NCBI GenBank assembly: GCA_030431355.1
Contig: JAUIJG010000089.1
Span: 1 to 14,658, forward strand
Reading direction: 5' to 3'
Source of the DNA: a bacterium
GTDB taxonomy: Bacteria > Cyanobacteriota > Vampirovibrionia > Obscuribacterales > Obscuribacteraceae
DNA length: 14,658 bases
The position numbers and the translations under genes were made by a program. The notes under the pieces are model-generated. The model was not told the DNA's origin. It saw only the letters and a program-made list of their open reading frames with translations, and ran no database searches. Below, piece after piece: positions 1-5,203 of this stretch. Numbering within the stretch: position 1 is the first letter of the stretch; every line of letters starts with the position of its first letter.

Positions 1-393
1 GACGAAGAGCGGAAAGAGTATCTCGCTTCGACGCCGGCGTTGCTGTGCGATCATCCCACGATCTTGGAACGCGCTCGCAAGATTGTTCGATCCGAAATAC
101 CCGCCGATATAGTTTCCCAAGATTCTGATTGGCTGGCTTTCCGTGACATTAACCCCCAGGCCCCCAGCCATATTCTGGTGATCCCTAAAAAGCACGTGGC
201 CAATGTAAAGGAATGCAAGGACGCCGGTGAACTGGGCAGCCTATTCAGGGCCGCCACCAGGGTAGCGGAAGAAGAGAAGCTGGAAGAAGGTTTCAGACTC
301 GTGGTAAACACCGGCGACCACGGCGGCCAGACCGTATTCCATTTGCATATCCATATACTTGGTGGCCGTCCTCTGGATTGGCCTCCAGGCTAA
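1..393 (+). CDS. HIT-family (histidine triad) nucleotide hydrolase, 5' end probably outside window
   Basis: HIT proteins hydrolyse nucleoside phosphoramidates and related nucleotides in the cytosol. The sequence shows the diagnostic C-terminal histidine triad HLHIHILGG after GDHGGQTVF, and the family's N-terminal blocks EIPADIV, AFRDINPQAP and HILVIPKKH. The stop is TAA at 391-393. The frame is open to base 1, giving DEERKEYLASTPA before a TTG at 40, and that TTG has no Shine-Dalgarno sequence. I therefore treat the gene as 5'-partial, although a start at TTG 40 (117 aa) is possible. The usual CIFCKI start motif of bacterial HIT proteins is not present; the equivalent region reads ILERARKIV, so the zinc-binding cysteines are missing. 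The family assignment is firm; the physiological substrate is unknown. The gene is followed by 155 bp with a separate promoter candidate. Confidence 0.9.
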   Translation, partial: DEERKEYLASTPALLCDHPTILERARKIVRSEIPADIVSQDSDWLAFRDINPQAPSHILVIPKKHVANVKECKDAGELGSLFRAATRVAEEEKLEEGFRLVVNTGDHGGQTVFHLHIHILGGRPLDWPPG

Positions 394-484
394 AATAACT
401 CTATCGAGTGAGCAGGGGATTATTTTGTAGTGTACCTACATATAGTCCCGGTTTCGCCTTCTTCCAATTTGGGTATTACAAGTG

Positions 485-513
485 TTGAGGGAGCAAAACA
501 ACGCTTCTAATAA
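485..513 (+). promoter_or_regulatory. Candidate sigma70-type promoter of the 70-aa orphan gene
   Basis: TTGAGG (485-490) and TAATAA (508-513) are separated by 17 bp and lie 36 bp upstream of the ATG at 549. Directly after the -10 box, 513-529 can fold into a small hairpin (AGGCAGC/GTTGCCT with one G-U pair and a 3-nt loop) just before the ribosome binding site. This is pattern matching only. Confidence 0.4.
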
Positions 514-548
514 GGCAGCTCAGTTGCCTAAATTGTGAGGACAGAATA

Positions 549-761
549 ATGGCCACCAACGATACAACCGATCAAATTTTGTGGATGGCAGACTGCTACA
601 GCCTCGCTAAGCGCTTTCCAAATCCTCATACCTGGCTGGCGTTGCTGGAGCCTAAGGATGCGGAGGAAGTTGATAACATCAATCCCTTCCACTACTGGCT
701 CTGGATGGAGATCTGGAAAGCAGCGCAAACAAGCACGCAGCCCACTGCCGCCGCCAAATAG
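549..761 (+). CDS. Small tryptophan-rich hypothetical protein (70 aa)
   Basis: I do not recognise a family. The ATG at 549 is preceded by GAGGA (537-541) with 7-nt spacing, a good ribosome binding site, and a promoter candidate lies just upstream. These favour this ORF over the overlapping antisense ORF at 528-773. The 70-residue product has five tryptophans (ILW, HTW, YWLW, EIW), an aromatic motif NPFHYWLWMEIWKAA that could form an amphipathic helix, and an Ala/Thr-rich tail. There is no signal peptide or membrane segment, and only one cysteine. It is probably a small soluble protein. It ends 11 bp before the stop of the convergent nucleotidyltransferase gene, with no visible terminator between them. 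Confidence 0.6.
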   Translation: MATNDTTDQILWMADCYSLAKRFPNPHTWLALLEPKDAEEVDNINPFHYWLWMEIWKAAQTSTQPTAAAK

Positions 762-772
762 CTTTTGATCCA

Positions 773-1846
773 TTAAACAGATGAAGTAAATCCTGCTGTC
801 TGAGGCTTTCTATCAGCAATCAGGGTTGCATCTTCGTGAGAACTGTCAGCCGGGACAACATAGTCCGGTCCAACAATGGTGTCTTTCAATCTAGCTCCCC
901 GAGCCACTCTAGCGCCGTCGCAGATCACAACATTCTCAAGGTAGGCGCCATCTTCCACGGTGACATTGTTTCCAATGACGATGGAGCCATGAAGGCTGCA
1001 ACCGGAGAGAACTTTTGAATTTGCTCCCAGCATTGCCGGTCCATGCATTACGGAACCGGAATTGACTGATGCGCCGGCTTCAAGGTAACGAACCTGTCCA
1101 TCAACCATCTCTTTCAAACCTGGAACAGGGATGTTCAGCATACCCCTGATCACGTCAAAATTAGTCTCTCTATACTGCTTGATAGTACCGACATCGGACC
1201 AGTAGGAGCCGATCTCGCAACCAAGAACAGGCAAACCTTTTTCAACCAGGGTGGGGAATAACTGTCTACCGAATCCGTAGCTGCCAGTCTCTGGCATATG
1301 ATCAAAGACTTTAGGCTCAAGTACATAGATTCCGGCAGAAGCTCTATTCGACTTTGCTTCTTCCCTTTTCGGCTTTTCCTGAAATCCGGTGATATAGCCC
1401 TCTTCATTCTGAACGACCACACCGAAATGCTCCACATCTTCCACCTGCTTTATGGCGATGGTAGCAATCGCTTTCTTGCGTTTGTGCTCCATCACAATCC
1501 TGGAAATATCGGCATCGGTAACCAGATCGCCCATCATCACAACAAAAGTCTCATTGCCGAAGAAATCTTTGCAGGCTCTCACGCCACCTGCGTCTCCGGA
1601 TAGTTCCTCTTCATACTTGAAAGTCAGATTTACTCCCAGACGGCTGCCATTTCCGAAATAATTGCGGATGGAGTCAGGCAGGTAATGCAAGTTGGCTACT
1701 ATGTCGGTAAACCCATGCACGGAAAGCAAACGGACAATGTGCTCCATAACTGGACTATTGGCAACCGGTACAAGGGGCTTCGGCAATACTGTTGTCAGTG
1801 GATCTAATCTGGAACCTACCCCTGCCGCCAATACCATTGCTTTCAT
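773..1846 (-). CDS. Sugar-phosphate nucleotidyltransferase (NDP-sugar pyrophosphorylase, GDP-mannose/dTDP-glucose type)
   Basis: The protein has an N-terminal Rossmann-like nucleotidyltransferase domain and a C-terminal left-handed beta-helix. It should couple an NTP and a sugar-1-phosphate to make an NDP-sugar for surface polysaccharide. Visible motifs are the start MKAMVLAAGVGSRLDPLT, then LPKPLVPV (nucleotide binding and catalytic Lys), MMGDLVTD (metal-binding Asp), GFQEKP, and YWSDVGT. Hexapeptide repeats follow (SGSVMHGPAMLG, CSLHGSIVIGNN, AYLENVVICDGA). I chose the ATG at 1846 because GGAGGA lies 10 nt upstream and the family starts with MKAMVLAAG. The longer ORF from 1909 adds 21 residues the family lacks and has a weaker binding site. 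The gene lies 82 bp downstream of the lyase-like gene on the same strand and is likely cotranscribed. The exact sugar and nucleotide cannot be read from the sequence; mannose-1-phosphate guanylyltransferase-like is the best guess. Confidence 0.9.
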   Translation of the reverse strand: MKAMVLAAGVGSRLDPLTTVLPKPLVPVANSPVMEHIVRLLSVHGFTDIVANLHYLPDSIRNYFGNGSRLGVNLTFKYEEELSGDAGGVRACKDFFGNETFVVMMGDLVTDADISRIVMEHKRKKAIATIAIKQVEDVEHFGVVVQNEEGYITGFQEKPKREEAKSNRASAGIYVLEPKVFDHMPETGSYGFGRQLFPTLVEKGLPVLGCEIGSYWSDVGTIKQYRETNFDVIRGMLNIPVPGLKEMVDGQVRYLEAGASVNSGSVMHGPAMLGANSKVLSGCSLHGSIVIGNNVTVEDGAYLENVVICDGARVARGARLKDTIVGPDYVVPADSSHEDATLIADRKPQTAGFTSSV

Positions 1847-1928
1847 GCGTCTGAAATCCTCCGCCACCCTCAAAGTCAGTGCTTTGAGAGATGATTGTGT
1901 CTCTAACATTCCTACCTATGGTCTCAGA

Positions 1929-3398
1929 TTAATGCCCGGAATGCTTATCATCCAAAGGGTTGTTTAAGATTTTGTCCGAAGCTTGTTGCATCCAGGTTTC
2001 ATCTTCCCGCCACTCGACCACATATCTTTTGAGGGCAGCTTCAACTTGCACGTGGGCTGTTCCACCCAGGGTCCCCTTGGTCTCAGTCGCGGTGCTGGCA
2101 GTGATATATCTATAGATTTCATCGTCGAAAGCCGGAGAAAATTCCTGCCATTCTCCCCGCGTCAGGTCTATGAAATGTTTGGAGCGCTGCTGGCAGTACT
2201 TCAAAAGTCCTTCCACTATCTTGGCAGCCTTGTCCGGTTCAAAACTTCTCTCCAGGAGATAGTCCATGACGTTGCCGGCATTGGCAAGATCCACGCTGGC
2301 TCTCTCTTCCATTTTGGCGGTATCAAATATCATCGCCGGTAGTACCACGGCGCAAAGCTCAAGAATAAAGCGCAGGTTTGAAAGAACTTCTAGAAGACCC
2401 GGTAGAGACTCCTGCAAATCATGACTGTAACTCACCGGAATCCCCTTCAGCTCCTGATTGAACTGGCTTAGCCGGCCGTTAATCTGAGAGCATCTAGAGC
2501 GCAGAACTTCCAGGGGCTCGGGATTTCTCTTCTGGGGGAAGTTCCTGCTTCTGTATGTGAATGCCCTGGGCAAACGCACATAACCGAATTCCTGGGTAGC
2601 CCAGACAAGGAGTTCCGAAGCCAATTGGGATATGTGGAGGGAGATTATTGAAGCGCAGGCGGTTAACTCTACAACCGAGTCACGATCACTGACGGCATCA
2701 AGACTGTTTTCGATTACTCCGTCAAATCTTAGAAGCTCCGCCAGTTTCATCCGGTCGATCGGCTGATGGGATCCGGCAAAGGCACCGGCGCCCATGGGAC
2801 AGAGGTTGATTCGCTTAAGCACATCCTTGAGGCGAGAAAAATCCCTGCAGAAACGGCTGGCACTTGCCAACCACCAGTGGGAAAGCAACTCTGGCGTTGC
2901 CGGCTGCATATGAGAATAGCCGGGCATCACCACTTCGATATGGTTGCCGGCCAGTTCAAGCAATACGCGTCTTAAGTCCAACAAAAGATGCATGGAAGCA
3001 AGGCACTCATCCCGCAACCATAGACGGATATCACAGGCTATGTGATCGTTGGGAGACAGGCCCATGCGCAGAATGTTGGAGGACGATCCGACCATTTCAT
3101 CAAGCTTTCGTTCAAGGCCGGAGTAAATATCCAGATCATCTTCCTCCAGGAAAGATTCCCCGGCGCGAAGCTTCTCTTCCAACTCTGTGATAGAGCGGAG
3201 AACCAGGTCTGCCACATCCCCTTCAATCTGATCGCTATCAGCGAGCATCTGAGTATATGCTCTTGCCGATGCCACCTGATAAGGTGCCAAAGTAAGCTCT
3301 AAGGAGCGGGGCTGCCTGAACCTACTGACATTATCCACACCAAATGGGCGCTTGGATGTCACAGTCTCTGTAGGATTATCTTCTCTGTCGGACGCCAT
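1929..3398 (-). CDS. Argininosuccinate lyase (ArgH)-like protein, fumarase/aspartase superfamily, divergent signatures
   Basis: The 489-residue length fits ArgH (about 460) with a short N-terminal extension. ArgH-type blocks are clear: SRF near residue 25, LERKLDEMVG (95-104), NDHIACDIRLWLRDE, GYSHMQPATP (160-169, with the catalytic-type His163), CPMGAGAFAGSHQPIDR (200-216), NSLDAVSDRD (231-240), PQKRNPEPLEVLR (288-300) and YSHDLQES. Several signatures deviate. GRSRNDQ is GLSPNDH, GSSLMPQKKNP is RSRNFPQKRNP (Ser284 kept), YTHxQxAQP is YSHMQPATP, and the lysine after the YN+DLQED motif is a leucine. It may still be an argininosuccinate lyase, but altered substrate choice is plausible. No other arginine-biosynthesis gene is present. 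The ATG at 3398 has only a close AGGA upstream. A small basic protein gene precedes it by 32 bp, and the nucleotidyltransferase follows. Confidence 0.85.
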   Translation of the reverse strand: MASDREDNPTETVTSKRPFGVDNVSRFRQPRSLELTLAPYQVASARAYTQMLADSDQIEGDVADLVLRSITELEEKLRAGESFLEEDDLDIYSGLERKLDEMVGSSSNILRMGLSPNDHIACDIRLWLRDECLASMHLLLDLRRVLLELAGNHIEVVMPGYSHMQPATPELLSHWWLASASRFCRDFSRLKDVLKRINLCPMGAGAFAGSHQPIDRMKLAELLRFDGVIENSLDAVSDRDSVVELTACASIISLHISQLASELLVWATQEFGYVRLPRAFTYRSRNFPQKRNPEPLEVLRSRCSQINGRLSQFNQELKGIPVSYSHDLQESLPGLLEVLSNLRFILELCAVVLPAMIFDTAKMEERASVDLANAGNVMDYLLERSFEPDKAAKIVEGLLKYCQQRSKHFIDLTRGEWQEFSPAFDDEIYRYITASTATETKGTLGGTAHVQVEAALKRYVVEWREDETWMQQASDKILNNPLDDKHSGH

Positions 3399-3430
3399 AG
3401 TCCTATTGTTGTATCACAATAAATAAGGGG

Positions 3431-3565
3431 CTATGCTGCTTTGACTTTGTCCTTCTGAATATCTTCGTTTTTCTTTATCTGTTTTCTGTACTTGTTCAGC
3501 TCTTGCTTGTACCGCTTCTGAACTTGCTTAGGAACAGGCATTTTCTTTTCACGTTTCAATGCCAT
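3431..3565 (-). CDS. Small lysine-rich basic protein (44 aa)
   Basis: This short gene reads ATG (3565-3563) to TAG (3433-3431) and encodes MALKREKKMPVPKQVQKRYK followed by a further Lys-rich helix ending DKVKAA. It is supported by a strong Shine-Dalgarno sequence, GAGGTG, 10 nt before the ATG. It also fills the gap between the MFS gene and the lyase-like gene on the same strand, 32 bp before the latter. About one third of the residues are Lys or Arg, there are no cysteines, and the middle looks like a single charged helix. Such proteins often bind RNA, the ribosome or DNA, but I do not recognise a family and assign no function. Its place at the head of the lyase-nucleotidyltransferase unit suggests cotranscription. 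Confidence 0.7.
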   Translation of the reverse strand: MALKREKKMPVPKQVQKRYKQELNKYRKQIKKNEDIQKDKVKAA

Positions 3566-3613
3566 AGGGTTTCTACACCTCAATCTATTTAGTTGTATTT
3601 GTTATTACTACTT

Positions 3614-3657
3614 CTTTTTGAATTACTATTAATCTTAACACATAAAAATTCAAAAAG
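3614..3657. repeat. 11-bp perfect inverted repeat between the MFS gene and the small-protein gene
   Basis: CTTTTTGAATT (3614-3624) and AATTCAAAAAG (3647-3657) are perfect inverted copies separated by 22 bp, starting 12 bp after the MFS stop. The stem is AT-rich and no T-run follows on the minus strand, so it is not a classic terminator. A minus-strand promoter candidate, TTGAAT (3653-3648), 16 bp, TAATAG (3631-3626), sits inside it with its -35 box in one arm. The repeat may therefore be an operator for the small-protein/lyase unit. Confidence 0.5.
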
Positions 3658-3669
3658 TCCAGCAATCCA

Positions 3670-4914
3670 TCACGCAGTCTGACTCTCCTGCTTCTCAGTC
3701 TCTCCGGATGATACCTCCGGCAGTAACAAACTGAGTACCACGGCCAGGACCATGGTAGACGCACCGATGATATAGGGACTGGTGGCACCTAAATGTTGAA
3801 ATGCCAGACCTCCCACGGCAGGTCCCAGAATTCGTCCCATGGTCGAAAGGGACTGCCCAACCCCCATCACGCCACCCACAGACTCTTGGGGGGCAAGCTT
3901 CGAAAGGATGCTTTGATTGGCCGGAGTATTGATGCCGGATCCAAACGCCAGAATTCCCAGGGCTATATATAGTACCACCACATTTGCTGTCATTGGGATA
4001 AGCAACAGGCCGACAGCGATAAGAAGACATCCGCTTAATATAAGCTTCTTCTCCCCGAACTTTTTATTCAGACCATGGATCAAACGTCCCTGAACAATGA
4101 CCATCAAGATCCCAATATAGAGAAACATAACCATGTTCTGCATATTGTCAAAACCAAACTGTTGATTAGTAAGCAAGATAATTGTGGCTTCCATATTGGC
4201 AAAAGCAAAAGTTGATACCAGGAAGATCAGAAAAGATACACGCAGCTTTTCATCTTTCAGAGTATTCATATAGAAAGAAGCGCCCATTCCGTATCGCTGC
4301 TTACCCGCATCCGATCGATTTTCCGGCTCCGGAAGAAAAATGCTTGTCAAAATCAGGTCGATTAGACTGAATGCGGCGGCAATAAATCCCAGGGCGGCAA
4401 GGCCTAGACCCATAGCGCTGGCGCCGGCGCCAATGGCCGGTCCGATCACAAAACCCAATCCGAAAGCAGCACCGACCAGGCCCATCCCTTTTGCTCTATC
4501 TTCCAGACTGGTGACATCAGAGATATAAGCCTGGGCAACGGCGATGTTGGCATTGCCGAACCCGGCAACCATACGAGACAGAAAGAGAAGCCAGATAGAG
4601 TCCGCCAGCCCCCAGATCAAGTAGCCGATGAAAGATGCGGCAAGGCTGACCAGAAGGATTTTCTTTCGACCAACCCGGTCGGAGAGACGCCCCCAGAAAG
4701 GGATGAACAGAAACTGCATCCCCGAATAGGAGGCTATGAGATAACCGATGGTGGATTCATCGGCTTTTAGCTCCTGGGCATAGGTGGGAAGAGCCGGAAT
4801 TATCAGCCCAAAGCCGACCAGATCTATGAAAATGGTCAAAAAGATTAGCAAAAGAGCTATCTTGCCGGGCTTCTTCTCTTTAGCGGTACTCTGATTTTCT
4901 TCTACTTCACTCAT
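3670..4914 (-). CDS. MFS transporter, DHA1 (TetA-like drug:H+ antiporter) family
   Basis: The 414-residue protein is an inner-membrane secondary transporter of the major facilitator superfamily with about 12 predicted hydrophobic segments. The first is LLLIFLTIFIDLVGFGLIIPAL (about residues 21-42), whose DxxGxGxxxPxLP pattern is typical of the TetA/multidrug DHA1 group. The loop 2-3 signature motif A is intact (GRLSDRVGRKK, 75-85). An antiporter motif C equivalent, GLGFVIGPAIG, lies near 152-162. A second-half signature GSGINTPANQSILSK is also visible. The substrate cannot be read from the sequence; export of a drug or metabolite by proton antiport is the family norm. The start ATG at 4914 has no clear Shine-Dalgarno sequence, and the leader holds an 8-bp inverted repeat. 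It is divergent from the kinase gene. Confidence 0.9.
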   Translation of the reverse strand: MSEVEENQSTAKEKKPGKIALLLIFLTIFIDLVGFGLIIPALPTYAQELKADESTIGYLIASYSGMQFLFIPFWGRLSDRVGRKKILLVSLAASFIGYLIWGLADSIWLLFLSRMVAGFGNANIAVAQAYISDVTSLEDRAKGMGLVGAAFGLGFVIGPAIGAGASAMGLGLAALGFIAAAFSLIDLILTSIFLPEPENRSDAGKQRYGMGASFYMNTLKDEKLRVSFLIFLVSTFAFANMEATIILLTNQQFGFDNMQNMVMFLYIGILMVIVQGRLIHGLNKKFGEKKLILSGCLLIAVGLLLIPMTANVVVLYIALGILAFGSGINTPANQSILSKLAPQESVGGVMGVGQSLSTMGRILGPAVGGLAFQHLGATSPYIIGASTMVLAVVLSLLLPEVSSGETEKQESQTA

Positions 4915-4936
4915 TTAGGTAACAATTATCCAGTGG

Positions 4937-4972
4937 TCTTCTGGCGCCCTGGAAGGCTGATAAACCAGAAGA
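4937..4972 (-). promoter_or_regulatory. Inverted repeat in the MFS leader (possible mRNA hairpin)
   Basis: TCTTCTGG (4937-4944) and CCAGAAGA (4965-4972) form a perfect 8-bp inverted repeat with a 20-nt spacer, ending 23 nt before the MFS start codon. Nearby extra CCAG/CTGG copies could pair alternatively, so the leader could switch structure. No T-run follows, so I do not call a terminator. Confidence 0.4.
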
Positions 4973-5020
4973 TAGTAACAACGCCAACCTTTTAAAATCT
5001 AGCTCTTTCAAGCTTTCAAA

Positions 5021-5043
5021 AGACGTCTGTTAACAGCTTTTAT
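5021..5043. promoter_or_regulatory. Overlapping palindromes next to a minus-strand -10 candidate (possible MFS operator)
   Basis: Two perfect palindromes overlap: AGACGTCT (5021-5028) and CTGTTAACAG (5027-5036). On the minus strand they lie immediately downstream of a -10-like TATAAA (5043-5038), where a repressor of the MFS gene could bind. No good -35 box is visible and no regulator gene lies beside it. Confidence 0.35.
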
Positions 5044-5102
5044 ACGTTTGAATCAGCTAAGTTGATATTAAGCGGTAAAAGTAATTCTGGTTTGTCCCTG
5101 CT

Positions 5103-5151
5103 AGGAGGTGGTAATTAAAAGTAATATAAAGAGATAATTCTTTTCTCTTTA
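5103..5151 (+). promoter_or_regulatory. Orphan Shine-Dalgarno-like AGGAGGTG plus hairpin in the kinase leader
   Basis: AGGAGGTG (5103-5110) is a near-perfect anti-16S sequence but no ATG, GTG or TTG follows at a usable distance. The only in-range codon, an ATT at 5114, would give a 7-codon peptide. Eighteen nt further, TAAAGAGA (5127-5134) and TCTCTTTA (5144-5151) form an 8-bp stem with a 9-nt loop. Both lie 50-100 nt before the kinase ATG, which itself lacks a ribosome binding site. Confidence 0.4.
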
Positions 5152-5203
5152 CTACTGAACGGAATCCCCTACTGAATCGTTACTAGAAAATCGCTCCACC
5201 TAA

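Noticed and set aside
528..773. Antisense ORF of 81 aa over the Trp-rich gene
   Set aside because: No ribosome binding site, overlaps the better-supported plus-strand gene almost fully, and its product has no recognisable features.
3670..4914. Naming the MFS gene as a tetracycline resistance determinant
   Set aside because: Motifs fit the wider DHA1 drug-antiporter group; nothing in the sequence fixes tetracycline as substrate.
5127..5151. Hairpin in the kinase leader as a rho-independent terminator
   Set aside because: The stem is AT-rich and no T-run follows it on either strand.
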